Part shown: positions 13,563 to 25,549 of the stretch, one piece after another
Layout of the letters: each line of letters opens with the position of its first letter
Position numbering within the stretch: position 1 is the first letter of the stretch
From: Isoetes taiwanensis
Lineage: Eukaryota; Streptophyta; Lycopodiopsida; Isoetales; Isoetaceae
Direction: 5' to 3'
DNA: 64,000 nt
NCBI GenBank assembly: GCA_021234155.1
Contig: JAJEKV010000034.1
Location: forward strand, 10,380,697 to 10,444,696
The notes under the pieces: model-generated
What the model was told of the DNA's origin: nothing
Seen by the model: only the letters and a program-made list of their open reading frames with translations
Databases searched by the model: none
Program-made: the position numbers and the translations under genes

Positions 13563-14993
13563 TTGGTATGTCGACATGTTGGATCTTAGTGGAGTTTGAG
13601 AATGGCTTTTAAGTATGCTTGAGTGGGTTGTTAATGTTTCCATTGTGCGAGTAGTAAAGAATCATGAATCTGGTGGTGCCTTGAAGTGCGAGAGGCGGAG
13701 CGTGGGGGCTCCAGACAACTAGTATCTGCAAGCTATTGACAAGCCGCACGACAAAAGTGCATCGCGCGAAAGAAGTGAGAAAACCACCATTGATAAGGTG
13801 TTAAAAAGGACACCAAAGAGGTGTTCTGGTGCTTGAGAACCTAGCGGGGGATGATCACAGATGCGGCTCCGTGGGGTGGGGTTTGGCTGAGCTGATCACA
13901 GGGGGGGATTACAGGCTTTGGCACTCAAGCTATGTTAGGAGGCACAAAGAGTTTGAGGGTGGGAGACATGCGGTGGTCAGGAGACTCAGTCTGAGGCTAC
14001 ATGGGCTGATTTTAAAGGCTGCTTTTGAGGTCATTTTACACCTCCGGAGGTATAAGGTTGAGAAGATGAAGCAGTTCTTTGATTGTGTCTGAGGCAGCCT
14101 GATGGCAGTGCATGAGAGGTTTTAGGGTTTGGAAGCCCTCATTGTCTGATATGGATAAAAGTCAAGGCTGTGTTCTAGATTTGTGAAGGGTCTTCATGTG
14201 GATATCAAAATGCGATGTGAGGGAGTTGCTAAGGACACTTGAGGAGAGGTTGTTCGGATTACCAGCCAGAAACTTTAGCCGAGAAAAGCTACATTATTAG
14301 AAACCAAAAAGAAAAAAAAGAAGAACACCTTCTCTTGGCAGTTGAGAGCTGCATTATGGCGAAGGCAGCGATCGGCCCCAGGGAGCCATCACTTAGTCCA
14401 TGCATTGTGGAGGTTCAAGCAACAATATAAGGGAAACGAGGCAAGTAGCCAGCAGTTGAAAGGTATTAGTTACCCCGACTCTACCAGGCGAAGCGGCCGG
14501 TGCGAAGAGAGGCGTTGCTTCCGTTGTAGGGCGAGCCACACAAGAAACAATTACCCAGTGTTGGCGGTGTGAGGGCGTAACTCCACCTCAATACTATGAA
14601 TTCCACAACAGCTAGATAAATGCCATGGGACCCGGGCGTCCAATGGAGTATCCAGCTGGCGAGGTAGAAGCAGTGGAGAACCTGGCTAGAATCAAGGGGG
14701 CGCCAGCAACAGAATGCACGGATGATACAGAATCATTGGCGAAAAGCGTGAATTGTAAGCTAAGCTGCGATGACCAAATGGTTGTGTGTACGCCGCCCGA
14801 AACTCCATTGATAGGCGCAAAGCTTTTAGATGCGAATTCGAGGTAGGGTCATGATGATGGTTTTGCTTTGTCTCATTGTTGTAGCGATGCGTGTACTTGC
14901 TTTAATTTAGTTACAGGTAATGCATTATGTAATGGCGGCTCTGGAATCGACCATATGTAAAGGGACATAGGTTGAATTTTAGAAAGAGGAGAT
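13563..14993 (+). mobile_element. Gag-only internal region, copy 2
   Basis: About 1.43 kb, collinear with copy 1. A frame around 14000 reads ATWADFKGCF, then TGA, then GHFTPP. Shifted by one base, the sequence continues AAFEV...YKVEKMKQFFDCV, in keeping with the Retrotrans_gag capsid domain. The zinc knuckle at about 14517-14555 reads CFRCRASHTRNNY, having lost its last cysteine. The purine tract before LTR 3 is AGAAAGAGGAG. No pol is present. Confidence 0.65.
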
Positions 14994-17249
14994 TATGAGT
15001 CCCTAGGCAAGCTATGGCTGTGGTATTACACATGAGCATATGTCGGGTAGGCGTGGGGCGGGGGTAGGCTTTTGTTGGTGGTACGTGAGGGAGTTTCTTT
15101 TGCGAGAGGAGCTCCAAGAAGGAATTTGAGGATTTACAGAGCGGCCGGAGCTATCTAGAGCAAGAAGAAACTTTTACGTAGAGCAACATCAAATCTTTCC
15201 AGGTGGGGTTTTGCTGATTTTATAGATCGCCTGGTTGTTGTTGTTAGAAAAAAGATGTTCATGCTTAGATAGGATTAGGTGCTTATAAACTACTGTAACA
15301 CCAGCCGGATTCAGGAATAACTGTTAAAGGCCTTGTTAATAAGATGGTTTATGATCTTATGGAAGGAGCTAAAGATAATGCATATGGGTCATCTATGCAA
15401 AAAGCAACTCAGGAAGAAATTGCTTCTTAACAATCAGATATATGAAGGAGCGAGCAAATTTGAAGGTGTCTTCTAGCAGGTTTAAAACCGGTTCAGCTTT
15501 GAGGTAGCAGCGATAACTCCAGAGACTCTCCGAAAATGGGCTGCAATAGCATCAAGGGGCCGAAATTGAAGTTACAGGGCTGGTTGGTGCCGATCAAGGT
15601 CGTTATGGCTGTTCTGCAGTGTTTTAGAGATCTCCAACGACCTTTAAATCAACTAAATCAGGTCGATTTGGAGCCTGGAGCAGATCCAATTTGGTTGTGG
15701 GTCATAGCTAGATGGTGAATCGATATGGCTCAAACCAGAGAGGCCGAACATGTCTATCTTGGTTTTGCTTATTTGCTGTTTTTCTGCTTCCTGTCATTCT
15801 AATGGGTTTTGGTTCTTATTTGTTGTTTATATTTAGAATTGCCATTTGTTACTTTGAAACTGGTGATTGCTAGCAAGCTAAAAAGAAATTAGAAACTAGG
15901 TAACCATAGATGGGTTGTGATGCACCTTGGTTTTAAGGAAGAAGTAACCAATAGAGGGGTTCCAGCATGAAGGCAACGACAGAATAATAACAAGTGTATA
16001 AATTCTATTAATGGTTTGCATTTGCTAAGATATTATGTAATTTAAATCTAGTGATAAATCAAAATAGAATGAACTCTGGAGATGGGAGCTTGCCTGGGCC
16101 TTGCTTGACAGGTTCAGGCAGTTGCGGTCAGGGGACCCCAATGGTTTTAGCTGAGGAAGTGTCAAAATTGGTATGTGATTTGAATCGCAATTAATTCATT
16201 ATATAGAATTTTATAAAACCAAACCATATCTAAAGGAGCCTAAGTAAATAATATATAGCGAAATCTTGGTCACGCATCACGACCTTACGAGGGGGTGGTT
16301 TGGGCTTACGCCATCAATGTTTGAATTGTCATTGTGGTTTTGTAAATACGATTTAGCTACGCCGACGCCGGATTACCGTTGTGAGCCTTGACAAAGGAAC
16401 TAGGTACCAATCTGGGCACATTTATGGTAAATTCTCTAATAGACACATGTTATGGTCTTTTGAATTGTTCCTTGTTGATGTGATATTTATGTATGCTGGA
16501 ACTCAGGTGGGACTTTTAGTTACCTGGTGGCTTCGGGCTCAGGCATTCTCGTAGTAAATGGGTAACATAACATTCCAGCCTGTACCACCTGGGAAGCCCT
16601 CACGAGTAGCTTCGGTGTGAGTTGTGCGTCTCAACTCACGGTGACTCCATGGTAAGAGTTATGGCGGTGGGTGGAGGGAACATCCTTGCTCTGAGTTCAC
16701 CCACCAACTCCTTAGCGGGCTGGGAATGAGCTGGCCGGGCATTTCTACGCTAGCGGGGCGCATGGCCAGGCTTCAATCTGTTATGTTGTTTACTGGCGTG
16801 ATTTCTTTGCGCTCTGGCTTCTTATGGTACACTTCTTTATTGTCATTGTCTGCTGCCCACACATGAGAATCTCTATATTTGGGAGTATCTATGTTCTGCT
16901 TATTATCAAAATGCGAGTGTTTCATCTGTGTGACGGGACCACCCAGATCTCAGGGACTGGCTTGGTGGAGTGCATGGAACGGAACCCTTTGGGTGGCATT
17001 GATTGATGGTGGCTGATGGTGGGAATAGATCTTGAATTCTAGAATGGTTTCTATTATTGATTCCAGTTTAGAACTTGGAATATAAAGAAACATGAATATG
17101 TTGGGCTGAACCCAGGGGTTGCAGCATTTAGAGCCTAAGCGTGGATTTAATTTGCAAAGGAAGATTTAATTCTTCACCTAATTCACACAGTACCAATGGT
17201 TGTAGAGTCAGTGAATCGGAAGGACTGCTGGGAGGGTCCAACTTGGCCA
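14994..17249 (+). repeat. LTR 3 of gag-only LTR array
   Basis: Third direct repeat, with a worn start (TATGAGTCCCTAGGC) and a deletion near its 5' end relative to LTR 2. The end is placed at CTTGGCCA by alignment with CTTGGCTCGTCACA in LTR 2. The next five bases are GGCTG, against GGCCT before LTR 1, so a target duplication is possible but not clear. Confidence 0.6.
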
Positions 17250-18480
17250 GGCTGCCTCTGCTTGTTCTCTTAGCTGGAACTTCATCAGGATAGGGGAGTG
17301 AGCTAAGGAGAGCGATATGCATTTCGTACCGCTCGCCTTGTCATCTACGGCATTTTACCAAACGCAAATCAACAATGTTCGCGATTAGGTCTTGGCCGAT
17401 AACGGAAATTTCAACTCCTTCATGCTTTGAGAGTGAAGATCATCCCGCTTTTCCATTCTTTGGAAACACAATGCCGAATCTCAAAGATTTGAAGCGTGCG
17501 CCGAGGGAAATATCTGGTGTAACGCATCCTTCTCCATTGCTACGTTGATCTTGGATAATCTACGTACACCCTATGGTGCTCATTCAAGGTTGCACCAAAG
17601 AAAGGAGAGGGGATACGCAATATCGAGGCGCCAAGCTCCCAAAACAAAGGCAAAAATTGGAATTGTATTCCAATGTTGTATATCAATACAGGGCGGTACA
17701 ATAATACTCCGCTCACTTAATTATTACCGAAATAAATTATGCCGCCACGTTCTTTCCCACCTCCCTGCGCCATTCACCGTTAAGTCAGTGCAATCTTAAT
17801 AAAGTCTTGGCTATTCCAGTTAACACTCAGCCTCACTATCTTGATCTTTGAAATTCATTGCCCGGCGTCCCCAGCAGATGGTGGATGCCGATATCACGCT
17901 ATATCTTGTGCCCTCCGGACTCCTGACCCTACGGTCACGTTAGTACCATTTTTATTTATCAAATTTTGGTTGCATGGTCACCGCACTACATGAATGCGTA
18001 TTTTGTCTCCGATGGAGGGATGAGATCTTCCTTAATGGCCGTTGGAGGCGGCCTGCCAATAGCATGGCAAAACCACGTACCTGCCTCTGGTTTACCCGGC
18101 GTGGAGGACCGGCGTGGGGTGAAGGATAGATTCACTCTATCAAAGCAGTGTAATGGGGCTAAAGTTGCTTTCCCCAATGCATTCGCCAATGACCTCTATA
18201 CCGGTGGAGTGTCACTTCCGTGGGACGAAGTGGGCTTTCTCACCTTCCACTTTCGCTGGCGGAAGCCTTAGCGGTCGTATTGATGACATTACGCCTAGAG
18301 ATCACCCGTGGTGGTCTCTCATCGCCGACAACTGCTTTACGCGTAGGCCCATACCAACATAGGTTGCATCGTGAATTAATCTAACTACACAAGAATTAAC
18401 CTACACAAATCGACGTACCTGAGCGATTTCTTGGAATGACCTTTAGATCCCATTTGCTCCATAAAAGCGTGGGTGCTTTA
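17250..18480. other. Unresolved remnants between array and chromodomain
   Basis: No intact gene. Bases 17575-17700 match 5866-5990. The minus strand at 17380-17560 has stretches that read like retroelement protein but without a diagnostic motif. By position this would be sequence downstream of the chromodomain of the minus-strand Ty3 element, before its 3' LTR. Confidence 0.35.
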
Positions 18481-18681
18481 CTAAATCTTTCTTAAGTACC
18501 ATATGGCGTCTTCCAGCAAGTGCTTCCACTTGACCAAGTATTTACAAGATAGACCTCCTTGTTTTCTTGAAAGCTTTATCAAAATGCAGACTATTTTACT
18601 CCTCAGATCATTTTCCAATAACGTTTGGGTGTCCAAGACTTTCGTCGTTTGGGTATGCTTCTTCAGCAAACTTACGTGGAA
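18481..18681 (-). pseudogene. Ty3/gypsy pol C-terminus: end of integrase plus chromodomain
   Basis: The minus-strand frame contains FHVSLLKK, the conserved Ty3 integrase C-terminal motif, followed by KVLDTQTLL and then CKYLVKWKHLLEDAIW. The latter is the chromodomain core usually seen as YLVKWK..P.EDATWE. Chromodomains of plant chromoviruses steer integration toward particular chromatin marks. The preceding residues of integrase (KIHGT) lie at 22845-22858, across a nested insertion. An aromatic and a proline of the consensus are replaced, so the domain is probably decayed. Confidence 0.75.
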
Positions 18682-18682
18682 G

Positions 18683-19113
18683 TGTTGATTTTGAGGTTTC
18701 TTAGCATCACCTTGCAGCTGACGGTCCATGGCCTTGGGATACCTAAAGGCTTCCCACAAATGCATGGATCAACAAAAGAAGATGGGAAGAAACTCAGAAC
18801 AAGAACAAAAGAAAGAATGAACAAAAGCAGTCATATTGATGCTCCAAAAGAGTGCTCAAAAGCATTGAGCAAAACCTAAACAATGAGAGAGGAAATGCTC
18901 TCTCACAAATGGTGAGAACAAAACCTTAGCCGACGCTACTTCTACCGCAGTCTGGGCGCTAAGAAATCTGGGCCGCGGTTGTGGGGGTCCAGCATGACAA
19001 ATACATGTGGCTATGCCACCACATATGTGGGCTAAGAAATGCGGAGCCCTAGATCAGTGGTTAATGTGATAAATACATGGCTTCGCGACACTCCTTCACA
19101 TATGTTTAGCCCA
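18683..19113 (-). repeat. Left LTR-like repeat of nested element
   Basis: Collinear with 22411-22832. Shared text includes GGATCAACAAAAGAAGATGG, CATATTGATGCTCCAAA, TGAGCAAAACCTAA, TGTGGCTATGCCACC and ATGTGATAAATACATG. Confidence 0.65.
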
Positions 19114-20481
19114 GCGAGATAAAACCTCCACCACGCAAACTATGTAGAACCTTTATAACAGCGGTTAAACATGTACAACGGTGTAAAGAGGTGAGGAAAT
19201 AATGAGAATGTCATGAGATACTTGATGACCCAAAATGCCAATGTCGATGAAATTTTAAAATAAGTAGAGGGTTGAGAAATTTGTCTACACTTCTCTGGTA
19301 CCACAAGCTTTCCTTGGCTCAGAAGTCGAATCTAAGGAAGGCGTCACCACTTCTCATAGAGCTTGCCATAGCTCTAGAATACATCATGGCTCAAAGAGTG
19401 CTTGTAGGGTTGAACAAAAAGTTGGAAAAATTGTTGAAAGTGACGAGTTCTAAGTCATCTTCAAGGTTTTGGAGCTTGAAAGTTGAAACAAGGAGTTAGG
19501 CAAGAAGTTGAAGCAAAGTGATTGAAGGGCTTGAGCCGAGTCATGCTACGCCATTTATTGGGCAAGAGTTTGAGCAGATAGTTGAGCACAGAAGGAGTTG
19601 GTGAAGGCGAGGAAGGCCCCTAAGTCATCTTACGCCGTGGTTGGTTTGAAGGGCTTTCGGCCATGCATGTATTATGGACGGCCAAGATGGTTGAAAAGTT
19701 GTCTCTCAAGCCACGCATTTGGGTTGATGAGATAGCTTGAATGTTGGGGAAAGATTTGAAAAAAGAATAGCCTACCTGCGCATACATTTGTGTGAAGATT
19801 TTGTTAATTTTCTGAGGGGTGCAAGAAGATCTCCAAGAATCTCGACAAAAGAGATGAGGCGTCCCCAAATGTGCCAAAAATATACTCATGCTAGTCAAAA
19901 GTTGATTGAAAGTTGTGCCAGAATCTGCGTAACAATTGAACTCCGCATGGTTGGGCATTGATGTTTAGAGATTGCATGATATTTTACCTCAAAGGCATGT
20001 AGTGGGACTAGATATCGGGTATGAAAAAATGGCTGTAGGAAGGCAGTGTAGGCCATCTAGAATATTTAGGTGTCGAATGCTCGAAAAGAAAATCCTTAAG
20101 ATGTCATGTATAAAAGAAAGCATGGACAATGTGTTTGTGAAGAATGTTCCTTAAAGGAGGTGGGCGTGGGGTTTTGACATTTGATGGCGGCAAGTTTGCT
20201 TGGCGGAGGCCGTGGGTGGGGTGGGTGGTCGCGGGAGGCCCACGCCCGCGGGGTCTCTCGATATTGCGCCGTGCAGGGGCGTGGTTCCCTTCCAGCGTAT
20301 TAGCAGAGTAGAGGTATTCCGCCGTGAGGGAGCCGTGGAAGTCCAAATGCGTGAGCGTGGTAGGCTTTCGTTCTTGCTTTGTGGCCGTGAAAGGTGCAGG
20401 CGAGGTGGTGGGCTTCCCAGCCAGAAACCCACTTGTCATCTATGAGGAGAGGAAGTGTGCATTTGAAGACGTGGAAGCCAG

Positions 20482-20946
20482 CTAGAACAAATACGAGCAA
20501 GCGGCTACTTGCGTGTGCCCGTGGAATTTCTTAGGATGTGAATAGGTGACGACAAAATTTGTGCCCTTTGCATTGTTGATGGGCGTGGGGTTATGTTGAT
20601 AAACCAAAACTGGAGAAACACGGAGCCAAAACTCTAGTGCTTGATCTGTTTGTGAGCGAAGGTGGTGGTCCCTAGCCCGTCTTGGGGTCCTGGAGAGAGC
20701 GGTGGGTGGGCCTCCGCTTCCATTTTGTGAAAGCCGAGGAAGGTGAACCCGCCCGTGGAGGGCAGTGGAGTTGGTGTCTTCAAGAGCTGAGTAATCTACG
20801 AGTCGTGCCGAGGTTTTACTGAGAGAATCGGTTATTTTTATGTAGAAAGAGGGCATTTGATTGCCACGAAAATACCCGGAGGGAACCGGGGAGGGGCTAG
20901 AATTGTCTTCCACAAGCTCAAAGCGGTCCAGAGGAATTTGAGACAC
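20482..20946 (-). CDS. Unrecognised ORF inside nested element
   Basis: 154-codon frame on the minus strand, the same strand as the inferred element orientation, in a stretch more GC-rich than its surroundings. It starts MSQIPLDRFELVEDNSSPSP and shows no membrane segment, coiled coil or metal-binding motif that I know. Another frame at 21044-21367 (107 codons) lies upstream and a proline- and arginine-rich frame follows at 20104-20439, so an original reading frame may be split by frameshifts. It could be a worn gag or captured host sequence; I cannot decide. Confidence 0.3.
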   Translation of the reverse strand: MSQIPLDRFELVEDNSSPSPVPSGYFRGNQMPSFYIKITDSLSKTSARLVDYSALEDTNSTALHGRVHLPRLSQNGSGGPPTALSRTPRRARDHHLRSQTDQALEFWLRVSPVLVYQHNPTPINNAKGTNFVVTYSHPKKFHGHTQVAACSYLF

Positions 20947-22390
20947 GGCAAAGAAATGAAGTTCTGGGGATCCGTCATGCTTGATTTATTTGAGTGCATT
21001 ACAATGTAGATACCAGTTTACTGGAGTTATGAATGAATCAATACTACGATGGTGCCGTGAGCAGCATCGCGGCAATTTGTGCGATGGTAGGTCCTAGATC
21101 TAAGCATGGTCGCAAGAAGGTTTGAAGAGCTGACCGAGGCCCGTGATGGGCCTTGAAGCGTCTGCCTTCTACGAGTGTCCATACGTCTGGTAGAACCGAT
21201 GGGCAATCATGCATTCGCACGTCGAATGGTATGAATCTGTGAGAGAATAGAAGAGGGGCATTGCACAGTGCGTTGCTGGCGCTGAGGTTGATTGGCAAAA
21301 GATAAACCCTAACCCCAATACTTTCGGAATCCCTAACATTTATGCTTAGCGTTCGGTGTGCTTCCAATCATAAGTGCAAGGTAGATGGATTTGGCTATTT
21401 CATCTGAACTGGCTGGCGACCCTGACTGGGGATAGCTCTCAGAATTGCGGGAATGGCATTTTCCCATGCTTGTATGATGCAGGATATGGCAGATATCAAA
21501 GTGTATGGAATTTGGCTACGGGGCATTTCTGAGACATCAGCGAGACAAATGAAACTTCACGTACTTACTCATGAATGCGTGATCTTGCGCCAAAATATTG
21601 TTAACGTGCAAATTGGTACGTCCTTGTTGAGACTAGAATAAGATGTTGGTGAGGCAGGGTGAGTGCATTGGGGGAATCCAAATAGCTTGGGGCGTTGAAA
21701 CGTGACTGACAATGAAGCGACCATTATAGCCATGATTGAGAAAGGAAATTGCTCCCGGATATGTGCCTTTGAGCGAGGAAGCTAACTGAGGCGACCTTTT
21801 TATGTTTGACAGTCATTACGGACGAGGAAGTCAAGGGGCATCTCTACGGGACTTCTATGAAAAATCCCGCAGCGGAAGGATAGAGAAGGGGTGCATGTGC
21901 GTCTTTGTTGGGCATGAGGAAGAGTGCCAAAAAGGAGGGTATATAATTCTATGTAAAGAAATCAAAGAACATCTCAAGGACTAAAAACTATACCGAAAAA
22001 CTGGATAGGTAATGAGAACGAAAACATCTCAACACAAAATACACTGTTAAAAGCTATTACACGAAGTCCCTTATCTCAGAAAAATACGTATGTGATTCTT
22101 GTGCCTGAAAGCGAAGATGATAGGAAAACGATTAACCCAAATGCTTGAAAATAGAACTTATTTTGCTAAATGGGGTTTACCTCTTTTGGAAAAGTAAGGC
22201 AGATATCAAAAGAGATGATAATGCAACAAAAGTGTCCATGGCAGAACCAGTTATTTTGATGAATAGGCTTTATCTTTGTCAAAACAATTTGGATACTCAC
22301 GAAAGCGGTAAATATCCAGACATGTGAATCAGAAAATTTTAGGCTTTTGGAGAAAACTTGAAACAAAAAAGGATCATGAGCCCAAAGAGA

Positions 22391-22408
22391 GACCCGGCAT
22401 GAGCGCCC
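22391..22408 (-). promoter_or_regulatory. Candidate tRNA-Asp-type primer binding site of nested element
   Basis: Read on the minus strand, GGGCGCTCATGCCGGGTC begins two bases after the CA end of the right repeat. The GGCGC and TGCCGGG parts agree with the tRNA-Asp primer site used by some plant Ty3 lineages. A partial match only. Confidence 0.4.
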
Positions 22409-22410
22409 GG

Positions 22411-22832
22411 TGTTGATTTTTGAAGTTCTTGGCATCCTGCTGCGGCGGTAGTCCGCGCATATGGCTACCCGGATCTACAGCAATGCCCTACAAATGCTGG
22501 ATCAACAAAAGAAGATGGGAAGAAACTCCAAGAACAAAGAACAAAAAGAATGAACAAAAGCGAATCATATTGATGCTCCAAAGGGAGTTAGCATTGAGCA
22601 AAACCTAAGCAATGAGGAAATGCATCTCTCTCTAAATGATGAGAAAACCTAACCTAGCCACGACATCTCACCTGCAGATCTGAGCCATCACGGGCCATGG
22701 GTGTGGGGTCCAATGACAAGCCACATGTGGCTATGCCACCTACCACTCTCTTAAGGCTAAAAGCGGGCCCTGATCAGAGGTCCAATGTGATAAATACATG
22801 TAGCCTATGCCACTCATACATATGTTAGCCCA
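22411..22832 (-). repeat. Right LTR-like repeat of nested element
   Basis: Partner of 18683-19113. On the inferred minus orientation this is the 5' LTR, with the candidate primer site directly downstream. Confidence 0.65.
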
Positions 22833-22844
22833 GCAGGGCTACTG

Positions 22845-23950
22845 AGTACCATGAATCTTTAGGTGTCTCGCTTGGGAAGTCTAGTTTGTAGGATGATTAC
22901 CTACTCGCACGAAGCTATGCGAGTCCAGCCAGCAGAGCAAGCTTCTTACGACCGATCGAAACTTTACTTCCGCAGCGATGCTGAGCCATTACATCGTCTC
23001 CAACTTTGAACTCTCGGTACGTTGCGTGCTTTGTGCGGCGATGCTCTTTGTCGACTTCTTGGCGCTGCCCGGTCTATCCTCGAACCTCTTCCACGACTGC
23101 TGCGCTGTCGACCCAACATGTGAAACTTCCGCTTTGACGAGGTTGTTGCCAGGTGTTAATGCGGGTTGAGCGATTAGCCGTAATTAATCATAAATGGCGT
23201 TGTTGGGATGATTCACCTTTGAGATTGCTATTAATACCAAACTCCGCAAGTGAATGGAATTCAGCTGCATTCCGGACGCGGTTTAAGGCAGCGTAATGGC
23301 TAGGATCACGTTGGGTCCGCTCCGTTTGGCCATCCGATGCGAGAGGATGATCGCCGATGCTCATGGATAGCTTAGTGCAGATGATCGCAAAGAGGTCTTA
23401 TAAAAGCACTCGCATGAACCCGGGTCCTGACAGGTTCTATAATCTCACCGGCACCATGAAGCACGAAGATCTCTTTGGTGAAACTTTCTTTGTATCCATA
23501 AAACTGTATCACATTATTTTTGCATGGCATAAAATGTGCCATCTTCGACAACGACCCTTACCATCAAGGGCATCCTTCCCTCTTGCAGGTCCTTGGGAGT
23601 CACGGTGAAGTTGTGCGTTACCTCCCGCACCAGCATTTGGCACGCTAATGGCTCTAATAATACCCCAGGATTGGAAAAGGCTGCTCCGCCATGTAGCACC
23701 TCGCCCGGCAATCCAATGTAGTAAAGAACTACACTTCTTCATTCGGCCAATAATGGCTGTTGCTTTTGGTTTTCCTTAAATCGCATGGCCGACTATTGGG
23801 CTTGTTTATTAGTGTCCTTGGATCAATTTCTTTTGCGATGATTGAAGTGCGCACAACTTGTTCTTATGATACAGCAGGGGTTGCCCTCCTTCTTACCAAT
23901 GCCAAAAGGCTTTGCGCTCTTTATACGTTCTGTAGCCTCCCCTAAAGGGG
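22845..23950 (-). pseudogene. Ty3/gypsy integrase (decayed)
   Basis: Catalyses strand transfer of element cDNA. Minus-strand landmarks in order: SDGQTERTQ with DGQTER at 23317-23334, the hallmark found in most plant Ty3 integrases (usually HPQSDGQTER.N); then YREFKVGDDVMA at about 22987-23021, the start of the C-terminal DNA-binding part; then KIHGT at 22845-22858, which normally runs straight into FHVSLLKK, here displaced to 18.67 kb by the nested element. The frames are broken by several frameshifts and stops, so no intact protein is made. Confidence 0.75.
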
Positions 23951-23999
23951 CTTTACCCATACTTCGAAATCCACATCAGTTGGCAAGGTTTCTTCAATC

Positions 24000-25320
24000 T
24001 TCTTACCAAAGTCTATTTGGAGGGCGTCGAAATTGCAATGCACTCTGGTTAATAGGGGGGATGCCTTGGCCTACTTACCATTGAAACTTCCCGGCTTGTA
24101 GACTTCTCAAAGTCCTTGTTATTCTTGAGGGAACTCCATCCCACCTCATTTGCACTTCTGGATTAAAGGTGTGGTTAGTGGTGTCCCCAGCACTACCTTG
24201 GAGGAGGCTTTGATGGTGCGGTACATCCCGAGGTTTGGAACTTCCTTCCCAATTACTCCATATTCTTAATGCCACGACAACCTTAACTTCTGGTGCGTCG
24301 CCCGGAATTGCGGCGTCGGCGTCGTTCATCTACGGAATCATACGCTGCAGCTCTTCGCACGTAAACCTTCGCGCTGCGCTATCTTACTTGCATCACGATT
24401 TGCTTTAAGCTTATCTTTCTCAGGCTCCGGCAGTCAAAGCAGAGGCTGTCGTCGGTACTCTTCAACAATTCAAACGCACGAATTTCTTGTGCCAATGCTC
24501 TGCCCGATCTGCTTTCTCAGCCCTGCGTCAAGTGATCTACGGTAATGGGGCGTATCTTGGCAAGTTCTTCCACGGAACTTCCTGTAGTACCACCCCAGCC
24601 GAAAACTTTCCGACCTCATGGTGCTGGCGCCCGTATGCCCAATTACTGCTTCAATCTTGGCGAGGTCCGTCCGAAGATACTGGCGAGAATCTGACCAAAG
24701 GTGGCCCCACCTTACCGGATTCGCGAAGTGCTTGCCGATAACGCAGCGTTACAAGCGGGTGCATAGCGCTTCGGCTTCTCGATAACTGCCACTCAGGGTG
24801 CTGGGGATCTGCTACGCAAAATGTCATCCAAAAAGAAGGCAATCACAGAAGGGTGTCTAGAGAGCTCCGCGAAGATATGGTTTGTGAGCCTCATGAGCGT
24901 TGGTGCATTTGATGGTGAAGGCACTACCGTGAACTCACTTAATGCCCATACCGGTCACGGTGGGTTTGGATATCTTCCTCCTTTATCAGCGAATTTGATG
25001 TGCTTAAATGCGATTTTGGAAGATCTTTTGCTCATGACTTTGATCCATCGGTAGATACGTCTTGATGCCTTTTTGTTCTGTATTCAGCTGTCCATGGTCA
25101 TGCATCCTCAAACTACCATCCTTCTTCTTAGCGAAGAGATGGAAATTGATAGTGACACTAGGTCCTGAAACCTAGGTCGGCGGTACTTCTTGCTTTCCAG
25201 ACAACTCTGCGTTGTCATTACGGTATGTGGGGAGCCTTGCTTTGTTGGCTTTTGTTCCATTTCGGTGCTATCGCCGAGCTCTATAAGGGGCTGCTTGATC
25301 TCATGGAAGAGATCCATTGA
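24000..25320 (-). pseudogene. Ty3/gypsy reverse transcriptase and RNase H (decayed)
   Basis: The minus strand carries the RT palm motif FLDDIL (24817-24834, usual form YLDDIL) preceded by SNAPTLMRLTNHIF, the counterpart of SNAPATFMRLMN. Upstream, at about 25110-25200, a shifted frame resembles the KKDGSLRMCIDYR region. RNase H would lie at 24.0-24.5 kb; the frame there contains DADAAIPGDAPEV but the match is weak. Order and strand agree with integrase below and gag-like sequence above. Multiple frameshifts and stops. Confidence 0.75.
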
Positions 25321-25549
25321 TCAGCAGCTGTTGACGAGAAAAGCAGAGCACCTTGACCACTAACTGCTTCCTTCCAATTCCGGCTCCGCTAATCTCAAGC
25401 GAGATGTGCTGCCTCACTCTTGATTGCGCCCGGATGGCGGGTTCAAGACGCCACCTTGCATGATGGGGACAACTTCTTTGTTATCTCAATGATGTTTACT
25501 GCCGGTTATTTGGAAGGGTCCTGCTTCAGCTCCACAATCAATAACTAAT

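Larger units (their letters stand above)
18683..22832 (-). mobile_element. Nested LTR-type element inserted in Ty3 pol
   Basis: Two direct repeats of about 430 bases (18683-19113 and 22411-22832) begin TGTTGATTTT and end at AGCCCA. They bound about 3.3 kb. The insertion falls exactly between KIHGT and FHVSLLKK of integrase, normally one continuous motif. Just inside the right repeat, the minus strand reads GGGCGCTCATGCCGGGTC (22391-22408), two bases from the repeat end, matching 12 of 18 bases of the tRNA-Asp-type primer site TGGCGCCGTTGCCGGGGA; this suggests minus orientation. I recognise no pol, so the element is probably non-autonomous. Target duplication is not clear. Confidence 0.6.
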
